Positions 1-5,713 of a stretch of 9,121 nucleotides of DNA are shown in pieces. The number at the start of each line of letters is the position of its first letter. Position 1 is the stretch's first letter. The position numbers and the translations under genes were made by a program. Source of the DNA: Candidatus Peribacteraceae bacterium (GTDB lineage: Bacteria; Patescibacteriota; Gracilibacteria; Peribacterales; Peribacteraceae). The notes beneath the pieces are model-generated. The model was given only the letters and a program-made list of their open reading frames with translations, searched no databases and had not been told where the DNA came from. Where the stretch lies: NCBI GenBank assembly GCA_013140485.1, contig JABFSS010000041.1, positions 1 to 9,121 on the forward strand. Direction: 5' to 3'.

Positions 1-2
1 CT

Positions 3-413
3 CCCCCACCAGCACCTACTCCAGTCGCACCCCCCAAAGCTCCTGAGCTAATAGCAAAAGTCACGGTGGAGGTTCCGGTTCTCACACCGGAACAGGCCAG
101 AGACTCTGCATTCTTGAAGATGCTGTCGAACTTGGACATTGTGGCGAACAGTGCAGCACATGGCGCACGCCAACTCGCAGATCACTACGAATCGCTAGCC
201 GAGAATGCTGCAGGAAAAATGAAAGCGCATGAAATCAATAAAAAAGCAAAATTGTCGAAAAAAGATCTGACGAATGCAGCAAAGGAGGAACTACTAGCAT
301 GTTGTCGCCGATATAATCCCACTAGCGACGTGGACTTTGTGCTGTATGCAAAGGGCGCGATGGAGCAGAAAATGCGTCAAACGATCTACGCCAAAGATCG
401 AGTGGGTTCCTAA
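3..413 (+). CDS. Unknown protein, 5'-truncated; C-terminus faintly sigma-factor-like
   Basis: The reading frame is open from the left edge, so this is the C-terminal part of a longer gene. The GTG at 66 is an in-frame candidate start, but the codons before it (3-65) encode a Pro/Ala-rich linker (PPPAPTPVAPPKAPELIAK), which suggests the real start lies outside the window. The rest is helical and charged, with a Lys-rich middle. The final ~35 residues include YNPTSDVDFVLYA followed by a basic, Met-rich helix. That spacing recalls the FDPsrGvkFstYA...IRGAM segment of sigma-70 region 2, but no region 2.4, 3 or 4 follows before the TAA at 411-413. No family assignment is made. It converges on the DUF192 gene with 11 bp between the stops. 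Base composition is more A+T-rich than in the neighbouring rpe gene. Confidence 0.6.
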   Translation, partial: PPPAPTPVAPPKAPELIAKVTVEVPVLTPEQARDSAFLKMLSNLDIVANSAAHGARQLADHYESLAENAAGKMKAHEINKKAKLSKKDLTNAAKEELLACCRRYNPTSDVDFVLYAKGAMEQKMRQTIYAKDRVGS

Positions 414-424
414 TTATCCGTGAT

Positions 425-937
425 TTATCCGCTGATCTGCATGATCCAATCGGCGTTGATGCCGTGCTTTTCCACGTACCCGGCATTCACTTCCAGCGCA
501 TACGTCGCCTCTCCTCCCGACCGATATCCCGGACATGGATCTGACGTGCACGGCGTCATCGTCGTTGAGGAAACCAGATTCCCTTCGGCATCGAAGTACA
601 GAATATCGAGCGGGATCAGCGTGTTCTTCATCCAGAACGAGAGTTCCTGCGGCTGATCGAAAATGAACAGCATCCCGGCATCGCTGTCCAAATAATCGCG
701 AAACATGAGTCCCCGCTGGCGCTGAGCATCGGTCTCGGCAATTTCCGCCTGGATGACAACTTCCTGATCTTGAGGATCCACCAGCGTAATTGTCCGTTTC
801 GCAAGCTCCATCGTCTGCGACGACAACGAAGATGATGATGACGATGAAGATTGGTGAGGCATGGAAGTGGTGGAAACAGAAGTGTTGCACGCCGTAAGAA
901 GTAAAAACAAAACAACGCACACAAACTTGGGGGCCAC
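425..937 (-). CDS. DUF192 family lipoprotein
   Basis: DUF192 proteins are small extracytoplasmic beta-barrel domains of unknown biochemical role. From the GTG at 937 the product is 170 aa. It has an N-terminal lipoprotein signal (MAPK, hydrophobic FVCVVLFLLL, lipobox LTAC), then a Ser-rich spacer (eight Ser in a row) and the DUF192 domain. Family motifs seen: RQRGLMFR, GMLFIFD, FWMKNTLIPLDILYFD, then a PCPGYRSG segment and ALEVNAGYVEKHGI. This start is preferred because it places a short basic n-region directly before the hydrophobic core, and a GGAG lies a few bases upstream. An in-frame ATG at 1048 would add 37 Arg/Pro-rich residues and would begin inside a strong palindrome, so I consider it unlikely. 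It probably lies downstream of rpe in the same leftward transcript, 143 bp away. Anchored outside the membrane, it is likely exported by Sec and lipidated. Confidence 0.85.
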   Translation of the reverse strand: MAPKFVCVVLFLLLTACNTSVSTTSMPHQSSSSSSSSLSSQTMELAKRTITLVDPQDQEVVIQAEIAETDAQRQRGLMFRDYLDSDAGMLFIFDQPQELSFWMKNTLIPLDILYFDAEGNLVSSTTMTPCTSDPCPGYRSGGEATYALEVNAGYVEKHGINADWIMQISG

Positions 938-1080
938 CGCGCTCCAGGGGGGTGAAGGGGCTCTGCGATACCGAAGGCAGTAGCGGCCAGACTTTAACGT
1001 CATACAGGCGGAGGAGTGTTGGAGCGCGGAGCGTTTTCTTTTTGCCATTTCTTTGTCGCCCTGACAAAGAAATGGCAGAG
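938..1080. other. rpe-DUF192 spacer with two nested inverted repeats
   Basis: This 143-bp spacer holds a 15-bp perfect palindrome next to the rpe stop (listed separately). It also holds a 10-bp perfect inverted repeat, CCGCGCTCCA at 937-946 and TGGAGCGCGG at 1020-1029, which encloses 73 bp. The inner arm touches the proposed GTG start and GGAG of the DUF192 gene, so folding could hide its ribosome binding site. No T-run follows either hairpin on the minus strand. I see no gene here; the long N-terminal extension open in the DUF192 frame is Arg/Pro-rich and not protein-like. Confidence 0.5.
1043..1077. repeat. 15-bp perfect palindrome after rpe
   Basis: The arms TGCCATTTCTTTGTC (1043-1057) and GACAAAGAAATGGCA (1063-1077) are perfectly complementary around a 5-nt loop. 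It begins 3 nt past the rpe stop codon. In rpe's direction (minus) it is followed by AAAAAGAAAACGC rather than a T-tract, so it is not a standard intrinsic terminator. It may stabilise or separate the rpe message, or be a dispersed intergenic repeat. Confidence 0.8.
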
Positions 1081-1734
1081 TTATGCAGACCGTAAGGCGG
1101 CAATCGCCGCCTTTCTGTCTTGCGCGGAAAAAATATAACTCGCCGACACAAGATTATTCGCCCCCGCCTTCCTACATTCTTTCGCCGTGATCGAGTCGAT
1201 GCCCCCGTCCATCTGGATCATCAATTCCGGATGCGCTTTGCGCAGCGCCGTGACCTTCCCCAGTACTTCCGACATAAACTTCTGACCGCTGAACCCGGGA
1301 TGGACCGACATGACCAGAACGAGATCGACCTCATGGACGACATCGTCGATGACACTGATGGGCGTTCCCGGATTGAGCGCGATCCCGGCGCCCGCGCCGC
1401 CCTTCCGGATGTCGCTGATGATGTCCTTGCGCTCACCGGTACTCGCGACGGCCTCGGCGTGGAACGTGATATGTTTGGCGCCGACCGCGAAGAACTCCTT
1501 GAGCCGTTCGTGCGGGTTACTGACCATCAGATGAATGTCGAGCGGGAGTTTTGTCTTGAGATGTTTCACCACCGGCGCGCCCATACTCAGATTCGGGACA
1601 AAATGCCCGTCCATCACGTCGACCTGCAACCAATCCGCGTATTTCTCAATGCTGTCGACCTCCTCCTGCAATCGCGCGAGGTTGCACGAGAGGATGGAGG
1701 GGGTGATGAGGACAGAATGTGCAGGCACGACCAT
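1081..1734 (-). CDS. rpe: Ribulose-phosphate 3-epimerase
   Basis: It interconverts D-ribulose 5-phosphate and D-xylulose 5-phosphate in the cytosolic non-oxidative pentose phosphate pathway. The product is 217 aa, the usual length for this (beta/alpha)8 barrel. Motifs in order: TPSILSCNLARL (11-22), VDVMDGHFVPN (38-48), DIHLMV (66-71), HITFHAEA (88-95), GIALNPGTP (117-125), VLVMSVHPGFSGQKF (139-153), MDGGID (175-180) and the phosphate-binding C-terminal GA(N)NLVSASYIF. Of the four usual metal ligands, Asp39, His68 and Asp176 are present. The first, normally His two residues before Asp39 (HxDVMDG), is Gln37. The ATG at 1734 has GGAG 6 nt upstream (1741-1744). It starts 20 bp after the AEC transporter stop, so the two are probably cotranscribed. 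Confidence 0.95.
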   Translation of the reverse strand: MVVPAHSVLITPSILSCNLARLQEEVDSIEKYADWLQVDVMDGHFVPNLSMGAPVVKHLKTKLPLDIHLMVSNPHERLKEFFAVGAKHITFHAEAVASTGERKDIISDIRKGGAGAGIALNPGTPISVIDDVVHEVDLVLVMSVHPGFSGQKFMSEVLGKVTALRKAHPELMIQMDGGIDSITAKECRKAGANNLVSASYIFSAQDRKAAIAALRSA

Positions 1735-1754
1735 AGTGTACTCCGCAGCGATAC

Positions 1755-2669
1755 TCAGAAGAACATCAGCACCGCTGGGATGAAGAAGAGCGCAAAGAGG
1801 GTGCTAAAGAGCACAGCGGCCGCGGCTTTTTCGGGATGAATTCTGAGTTCCGTCGCATAACTGACGGTATTGCCGGCCATCGGAGTGAGGGAAAGGATGA
1901 GCATGGCTTCGCGCGCAAGTTCCGGGAAAAGATGCAGCGCATGCCTGTCGATCCACACGAAGGAGAATGCGGCCAGCGGCCAGGCGGCGTATTTCGCCGC
2001 AAATGCCAGCACCAAATACGCCCAATCGAAGGCGAAGCGCTTCAGATCGCCCAGCGCCACGCCGATGAGCATCATTCCGAGCACGATGTACGCGCCACGC
2101 ATGCTCATGCCGAGGTCTTCCAAAGGCGCGGGTATCGTGAACCCCATCCGGTTCCAGAGGATCGCCGCGGCAAGGGCGTAGATAGTCGGAAGCCGGAACA
2201 CTTTGATGAGACTTTCCCGCACGGTGAAGTTTCCCTTCGCGGCGATAAAGCACCCGAACGTGCATTGGTACAAATTCGTGCCGAGGTCGAGAAGCACGGC
2301 GATGACGAATGCTTTTTCTCCGAGCACGGCGAGAATCAGCGGCAATCCGAAATATCCGGTATTGCCCATGCCCGCACCGAACGCGAGAAGGTTTTTCGTC
2401 GAGTCTTTCCAGATCCCGGTTCCGATGACGTAGAAAATACAACACAAGAGGACTCCCATCAGATAAAAGATGACGGGAAGCAGGAGCAAATTCGCCGAGA
2501 GTTCCATCTCGGCGATTGCGTGGAACGTGACGACGGGAAGGATGATGTAGAGCAGCAGCGTCACGACCGTTTCCTTACTGGCTTTCAGCGTCTTCCCGGC
2601 AACGTATCCGAACCCTATGAGAATATAGAGCGGCAAGAGCTTGCCGAGGAGGAGTAGGAAGACGTTTAT
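1755..2669 (-). CDS. AEC (auxin efflux carrier) family permease
   Basis: This is an integral inner-membrane secondary transporter of the AEC/PIN-like family (Mem_trans); bacterial members mostly export or take up small organic acids. Substrate is not predictable here. About ten hydrophobic segments fall in two groups of five around a polar middle (KGNFTVRESLIKVFR). The family signature GNTGYFGLPLILAVLG is present, with NTVSYATELR near the C-terminus. The start is unusual. The frame is open far upstream, but that sequence is not transporter-like. The only canonical start near the first helix is TTG at 2636, which would cut off half the helix and has no ribosome site. An ATA at 2669 gives MNVFLLLLGKLLPLYILIGF, closely matching the layout of family N-termini such as YfdV, and lies 6 nt after a -10-like TATACT. 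I therefore use 2669; 2636 is the fallback. First gene of the AEC-rpe-DUF192 operon. Confidence 0.85.
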   Translation of the reverse strand: MNVFLLLLGKLLPLYILIGFGYVAGKTLKASKETVVTLLLYIILPVVTFHAIAEMELSANLLLLPVIFYLMGVLLCCIFYVIGTGIWKDSTKNLLAFGAGMGNTGYFGLPLILAVLGEKAFVIAVLLDLGTNLYQCTFGCFIAAKGNFTVRESLIKVFRLPTIYALAAAILWNRMGFTIPAPLEDLGMSMRGAYIVLGMMLIGVALGDLKRFAFDWAYLVLAFAAKYAAWPLAAFSFVWIDRHALHLFPELAREAMLILSLTPMAGNTVSYATELRIHPEKAAAAVLFSTLFALFFIPAVLMFF

Positions 2670-2675
2670 GGCTCT

Positions 2676-2704
2676 AGTATAAGGAGAAATCCGAAGGTTG
2701 TCTG
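2676..2704 (-). promoter_or_regulatory. Putative promoter of the AEC-rpe operon
   Basis: Reading leftward, CAGACA (2704-2699), a 17-bp spacer and TATACT (2681-2676) resemble sigma-70 -35 and -10 elements. Only 6 nt separate the -10 from the proposed ATA start at 2669, which would make the mRNA leaderless. The plus strand of the same -35 reads TTGTCT, so the divergent gene at 2742 may use overlapping promoter DNA (TTGTCT, 16 bp, TAGAAA at 2720-2725). Confidence 0.45.
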
Positions 2705-2741
2705 GGAAGACTTTACGGATAGAAATTGTGGAGTACTGTGA

Positions 2742-3317
2742 ATGTTGATGTCCCCTACAAAAGTGCCACAAGAGGCGATCAGGAGATATGTGAAAAGCCC
2801 AAACGGCATGAAGACACGGGCTCATGTTGAAGAACACATACTCGACAAAGTGGACAGCATTCGAGAAGGTAAAACTCGGCAAATACGAATGCGCATAAAT
2901 CCCAGCGTTCCTCCAGCTATAGAGAAAATTATCTTAGTTATGGGAAATGTGTTGGCAAAGAAAATTTTAGCAGATGCTGGGTTAGATGCTGTTCCATTCC
3001 GGTTAGAAAAATCTGACGGAGAGAATGCTTTTGCTTCTGAGGCTGAGTCAGATGGTCCAACAACTCCGGTCCTGCAAGTATCATCACCAGTGGAAGATGT
3101 GACAGCAGATTTCGATACCGCCGACGCAGCAGCAGAACTGCTCATTGAGCAGGATGCGACAGTTGTGGGACGGTCTGCGAATGACGAACAGCCTGTCGCT
3201 CTCGTAGAGGAAGGACCGAAAACTGCGCTATCAGCGAAAAATGGTAAACCCGTTCAAACTGACAAAGCAGCAGATGCGGCTAAAAACGCAATCGACAAAA
3301 TGAGAAGAAAAAAGTGA
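2742..3317 (+). CDS. Unknown protein, acidic low-complexity C-terminal half
   Basis: I do not recognise this 191-aa protein. The ATG at 2742 has GGAG (2730-2733) 8 nt upstream; a second in-frame ATG follows at 2748. Residues 1-85 look folded: basic and helical with an amphipathic stretch (PPAIEKIILVMGNVLAKKIL). Residues ~90-165 are Ala/Asp/Glu/Thr-rich and probably disordered. The C-terminus is strongly basic (KNAIDKMRRKK). No signal peptide or membrane segment is seen. The first half is more A+T-rich than the flanking rpe and rpiB genes, which could reflect weak selection or transfer. It is divergent from the AEC operon and convergent with rpiB (12 bp between stops). A basic tail with an acidic linker could suit a nucleic-acid-associated protein, but that is a guess. 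Confidence 0.7.
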   Translation: MLMSPTKVPQEAIRRYVKSPNGMKTRAHVEEHILDKVDSIREGKTRQIRMRINPSVPPAIEKIILVMGNVLAKKILADAGLDAVPFRLEKSDGENAFASEAESDGPTTPVLQVSSPVEDVTADFDTADAAAELLIEQDATVVGRSANDEQPVALVEEGPKTALSAKNGKPVQTDKAADAAKNAIDKMRRKK

Positions 3318-3334
3318 AGACGTTCTGCTTCACT
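3308..3334 (-). terminator. Intrinsic terminator at the end of rpiB
   Basis: On the minus strand AGTGAAG pairs with CTTCACT (plus arms 3313-3319 and 3328-3334) around an 8-nt loop, followed by six T and TCTTCT-like sequence. The stem contains the rpiB stop codon and, on the other strand, the stop of the convergent unknown gene. The stem is short and A+T-rich, so efficiency is uncertain. Confidence 0.5.
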
Positions 3335-3764
3335 CCAAATCCGCAATCCTCTTCATATGCCTCCCCCCCTCAAACTCGGTGGTGAGGAACGCATCGACCA
3401 TTTTTTTTGCGAGTTCGGGATCCAGCAGGCGTCCGCCGAGGCTGAGCACGTTGGCATCGTTATGCTGGCGTGAAAGCTTGGCATCTTCCACCGTGCAGCA
3501 GCGCGCCGCACGGATGCCACGGACTTTGTTGGCCGCGATTGCTTCGCCGATGCCGCTCCCCCCGAGCACGATGCCCGGGCAGTTCTGTTCAAGCACGACC
3601 GCACACGCCTTGCGGATGATCGCGGGGTAATCGACGGGTTCTTCGGAGAACGTGCCTTCATCAATGACGTCGATGCCTTGCGCGAGAAGATGTTTTTTGA
3701 GGATTTCCTTGAGCGTAAAACCGGCATGATCGGTACCAAAGACGACGCGTTTCGGTAAGGGCAT
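3330..3764 (-). CDS. rpiB: Ribose 5-phosphate isomerase B
   Basis: It interconverts ribose 5-phosphate and ribulose 5-phosphate in the cytosol, feeding the Rpe substrate pool. The 144-aa length is typical for RpiB/LacAB. Motifs: GTDHAGF (10-16), VDYP (44-47), GIVLGGSGIGEAIAANKV (64-81), RQHNDANVLSLGGR (99-112). The Cys that acts as base in the E. coli enzyme (CGTGIG) is Gly68 here, and Glu74 follows GSGIG. That is the arrangement of the actinobacterial (M. tuberculosis) type, in which Glu is the base. His101 and Asn102 complete the active-site pattern. The ATG at 3764 has no Shine-Dalgarno but lies 6 nt from a -10-like element, suggesting a leaderless mRNA. Transcribed alone, leftward, and divergent from the unknown gene at 3864. 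Confidence 0.95.
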   Translation of the reverse strand: MPLPKRVVFGTDHAGFTLKEILKKHLLAQGIDVIDEGTFSEEPVDYPAIIRKACAVVLEQNCPGIVLGGSGIGEAIAANKVRGIRAARCCTVEDAKLSRQHNDANVLSLGGRLLDPELAKKMVDAFLTTEFEGGRHMKRIADLE

Positions 3765-3770
3765 GGACCC

Positions 3771-3799
3771 AGAATAGAGCGATTTTGTGCGTGTTTAAA
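3771..3799 (-). promoter_or_regulatory. Putative leaderless promoter of rpiB
   Basis: Leftward, TTTAAA (3799-3794), a 17-bp spacer and TATTCT (3776-3771) each match 4 of 6 consensus bases. The -10 ends 6 nt before the rpiB ATG, so the start point would fall at or next to the start codon. Confidence 0.4.
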
Positions 3800-3829
3800 G
3801 GCTAAAAATGCGACCATGGCATGAATCTT

Positions 3830-3857
3830 TTGATTTTTAAAAAATAGTTTGTAATAT
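3830..3857 (+). promoter_or_regulatory. Putative leaderless promoter of the 3864 gene
   Basis: TTGATT (3830-3835), a 16-bp spacer and TAATAT (3852-3857) lie in a very A+T-rich stretch. The -10 ends 6 nt before the ATG at 3864 and no purine-rich ribosome site intervenes. A shifted -10, TATACA at 3855-3860, is also possible. Confidence 0.45.
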
Positions 3858-3863
3858 ACATTT

Positions 3864-4550
3864 ATGTTGGAGTTCGTCGCGTCGCCGGACCTCGCCGTAC
3901 TGGCACGGAATTCGCGGCCTGTGGAGAGTGACGCTGTGGAGACAATTGGAACGAATAAGAAGAAAACTCTGAGGAAGGCTTTGCAAGGAAGAGACGACAT
4001 CGACACGGTCTGCATTCAATCTCCAGCCGAAGCCAGGGAATATGACGCGACAAGCGTGAAGGAAAGGCCGCGGAGCGTCCGGCTGCGTGCGGCATCGGAC
4101 GGCAATGCTCGACGCGAAGATTTTGTGCGGCGCGGATATGCGGTCATTCTGGGAAAACATCCCGACAACATAGGCGTCTCGCTTCCCCGGTTACAGCCTC
4201 ATGAGCAAGACAAGGATGAAGGTTGGATAACACATGCGATGGGAAAAGACGCCGATCAAGCCTGTGCCGACATGAAGCGCACTCTCACCTGGCTGCTGGA
4301 TTTTCTTCAGGAAGCCGGCAATGACAAATCTCTTCCGGTCATACGCATACATATTGAATCCATGTACGGCGTTGACAGTGAAATAGCGGACGTCGTCACG
4401 TTTCTTGAAGACGCATATCACATCATCGTCAGTTCTCGCGATAAAAATGTGGAAAGTGCGTTCGAAAAACTTCAAACCGGAGCGCGCGAAACAGCTCGAT
4501 ACTCCGCGCAGACCGATCCCCTGCTCGAAACGCTGCCTGACCTGGCCTGA
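3864..4550 (+). CDS. Unknown 228-aa protein upstream of tpiA
   Basis: I do not recognise this protein. Its N-terminal ~85 residues are charged and probably partly disordered (TNKKKTLRKALQGRDD, then Arg-rich VKERPRSVRLRAASDG). From ~88 on it looks globular: RRGYAVILGKHPDNIGVSLP, an amphipathic helix around ADMKRTLTWLLDFLQEA, a strand-like LPVIRIHIESMYG and EIADVVTFLEDAYHIIVSS, then a helical tail. No signal peptide or membrane span is evident. Codon use resembles the neighbouring housekeeping genes, so it is probably a resident gene. It ends 20 bp before the likely tpiA start and may be cotranscribed with it, although tpiA may also have its own promoter inside this gene's 3' end. Confidence 0.75.
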   Translation: MLEFVASPDLAVLARNSRPVESDAVETIGTNKKKTLRKALQGRDDIDTVCIQSPAEAREYDATSVKERPRSVRLRAASDGNARREDFVRRGYAVILGKHPDNIGVSLPRLQPHEQDKDEGWITHAMGKDADQACADMKRTLTWLLDFLQEAGNDKSLPVIRIHIESMYGVDSEIADVVTFLEDAYHIIVSSRDKNVESAFEKLQTGARETARYSAQTDPLLETLPDLA

Positions 4551-4563
4551 AGTGTTGTATGCT
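4537..4563 (+). promoter_or_regulatory. Weak candidate promoter for tpiA
   Basis: CTGACC (4537-4542) and TATGCT (4558-4563) are 15 bp apart, each a 4-of-6 match. The -10 ends 7 nt before the ATG at 4571, repeating the pattern seen at other transcription-unit heads. The spacer is short and the match is modest. Confidence 0.25.
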
Positions 4564-4570
4564 GACGCCG

Positions 4571-5299
4571 ATGCCGAACAAACGATTCTTGATCGCCGCA
4601 AACTGGAAGATGCACTCCCCGCCCCCAGGTTTTGACGCGGCGGATTCGCCGTACAAGACCGAGAGTGCAGTGGATGTAGCGGTATTTCCCTCATTCATTG
4701 ATCTCTCCCGCTGCATCTCCGCACAATTGATCACGGGAGGACAGACGGGCAGACCCGAACCGTCGGGCGCGCTGACAGGGGACGTGAGCATCGCCCAACT
4801 GAAGACCGTAGGTTGCCGCTACGTGCTCTGCGGGCATTCCGAGCGGCGGAAGAATCATGGCGAAACGGACGACTATGTCGCGCAGCAAGCGATCGCCGCT
4901 CTCGAAGCCGGACTCCACCCGATCGTCTGTGTCGGAGAGACGGCCGATGAGCGCAAGAAGGGCAAGCAACATGACGTCGTGAAGAAGCAGCTGAAGGACA
5001 TCCCGTCTGGCATCATCGTCGCATACGAGCCTGTGTGGGCGATCAGCGGCGGCGATCCGAGCAAGCCAGCCGCGAGCGCGCAGGATGCGCAGGACATGCA
5101 TGCGTTCATCCGGTCATTGCTTCCGGACAAAGCAATGCGGATTCTGTACGGCGGCTCGATGAATGGGAAGAATTGCGAGGAGTTGCTGAAGTGTCCGGAT
5201 ATCGATGGAGGACTTGTAGGTGGGGCGTCGCTGAAGCCGGAGGAATTTAAGAAGATAGTGGAAGTTGCTGTTGCACTGGAGAAGAATTATGAATCATGA
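4571..5299 (+). CDS. tpiA: Triosephosphate isomerase
   Basis: It interconverts dihydroxyacetone phosphate and glyceraldehyde 3-phosphate in glycolysis, acting as a cytosolic dimer. From the ATG at 4571 it is 242 aa, slightly shorter than the usual ~250. Catalytic residues: Asn11 and Lys13 (ANWKM), His89 and Glu91 (CGHSERR), Glu153 (AYEPVWAI). The phosphate loops YGGSM and GGLVGGASL are present. The segment before GALTGDVS and the N-terminal helix region are compact. The mobile loop 6 reads ISGGDPSKPA instead of the common IGTGKTATP. An ATG at 4559 would add MLTP; 4571 is preferred because MPNKRFLIAANWKM matches family N-termini. Neither start has a clear ribosome site. The C-terminal NYES and the TGA stop are encoded by the left inverted repeat of the downstream cassette, which points to replacement of the original 3' end by insertion. 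Confidence 0.95.
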   Translation: MPNKRFLIAANWKMHSPPPGFDAADSPYKTESAVDVAVFPSFIDLSRCISAQLITGGQTGRPEPSGALTGDVSIAQLKTVGCRYVLCGHSERRKNHGETDDYVAQQAIAALEAGLHPIVCVGETADERKKGKQHDVVKKQLKDIPSGIIVAYEPVWAISGGDPSKPAASAQDAQDMHAFIRSLLPDKAMRILYGGSMNGKNCEELLKCPDIDGGLVGGASLKPEEFKKIVEVAVALEKNYES

Positions 5300-5324
5300 G
5301 TCATGAATCATGGTTTTTGTTTTT
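5289..5324 (+). terminator. Possible terminator after tpiA
   Basis: The near-palindrome ATGAATCATGA / TCATGAATCAT (5289-5299 and 5301-5311, one mismatch) is followed by GG and TTTTTGTTTTT (5314-5324). A stem of about 8 bp followed by a T-rich run could end tpiA transcription. The stem overlaps the tpiA stop codon and the cassette's end repeat. Confidence 0.35.
5290..5308 (+). repeat. Left inverted end of cassette
   Basis: TGAATCATGAGTCATGAAT pairs over 19 positions with 5701-5719. Eighteen pairs are Watson-Crick and one (5300/5709) is G.T, which would be a G.U pair in plus-strand RNA. It is built from ATGAATC-like units and supplies the tpiA stop and the last codons of the four-helix-bundle ORF. 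Confidence 0.8.
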
Positions 5325-5713
5325 CGTATGAGACCATTGAGGAGCTTATTCACTATGACGCTTTGAGCTGCAATTTTTTGAAATTCTTGCGCTGAAATGT
5401 ACCCAACGTCCATTGCGATAAGACTCTGGTTTTGTACTTCGGTGACAGAACCCAGTGACACGGAATAAAACTGCGCTTTTTCTTTGTATGACCGTCTGCT
5501 AAATCCTTCAGCAATATTTGAAGTGATTGAAACAGCAGCTTTCCTCAATTGCTTAGTCAGTTCATAAAGTTCGCTTTGCGGGAATGTTTCTGTCACTCGG
5601 TAAATCATGATCACTAACTTGCGTCCTTCTCTCCAGGCATTCAGATCAGTAAATGACCGAATGGGTGCCGGTGACGTGAGCAAATTTTTCATAATTCGTA
5701 ATTCATGATTCAT
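5294..5713 (-). CDS. Four-helix-bundle protein (S23/IVS family, TIGR02436-like)
   Basis: Members were first seen encoded in 23S rRNA intervening sequences and are related to the Avd accessory protein of diversity-generating retroelements, which binds nucleic acid; the cellular role of most is unknown. The 139-aa product carries the family hallmarks: FTDLNAWREGRKLVIMIYRVTETFP, YELTKQLRKAAVSITSNIAEG, then YKEKAQFYSVSLGSVTEVQNQ and a long C-terminal helix (22-130). The first seven residues, MNHELRI, are encoded by the right repeat. Met8 (ATG at 5692) gives MKNLLTSPAP and may be the native start; the family is usually ~115-130 aa. Likewise the tail MIHDS comes from the left repeat. No ribosome site is visible at either start. 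The surrounding DNA is more A+T-rich than tpiA or dprA, consistent with acquired DNA. Confidence 0.88.
   Translation of the reverse strand: MNHELRIMKNLLTSPAPIRSFTDLNAWREGRKLVIMIYRVTETFPQSELYELTKQLRKAAVSITSNIAEGFSRRSYKEKAQFYSVSLGSVTEVQNQSLIAMDVGYISAQEFQKIAAQSVIVNKLLNGLIRKTKTMIHDS

Noticed and set aside
808..846. Trinucleotide-like repeat (GATGATGAT region)
   Set aside because: It encodes the Ser-rich spacer of the DUF192 lipoprotein; ordinary low complexity in a lipoprotein linker.
425..1048. DUF192 gene starting at ATG 1048
   Set aside because: The extra 37 residues are Arg/Pro-rich, precede a lipoprotein signal that should be N-terminal, and begin inside the palindrome. GTG 937 fits better.
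1120..1839. Plus-strand ORF antisense to rpe (239 codons)
   Set aside because: Shadow of the conserved rpe reading frame; composition is Arg/Asp-rich and not protein-like.
1836..2657. Long plus-strand ORF antisense to the AEC gene (273 codons)
   Set aside because: Highly charged, Arg/His/Glu-rich shadow translation of a clear membrane-protein gene; no motifs.
1755..2882. AEC gene starting at ATG 2882
   Set aside because: It would add ~70 non-family residues and overlap the divergent gene at 2742 by 140 bp.
5297..5299. UGA recoding (Gracilibacteria-type code 25)
   Set aside because: TGA ends tpiA, rpiB, dprA and the EamA gene at family-typical lengths, so it is a stop here.
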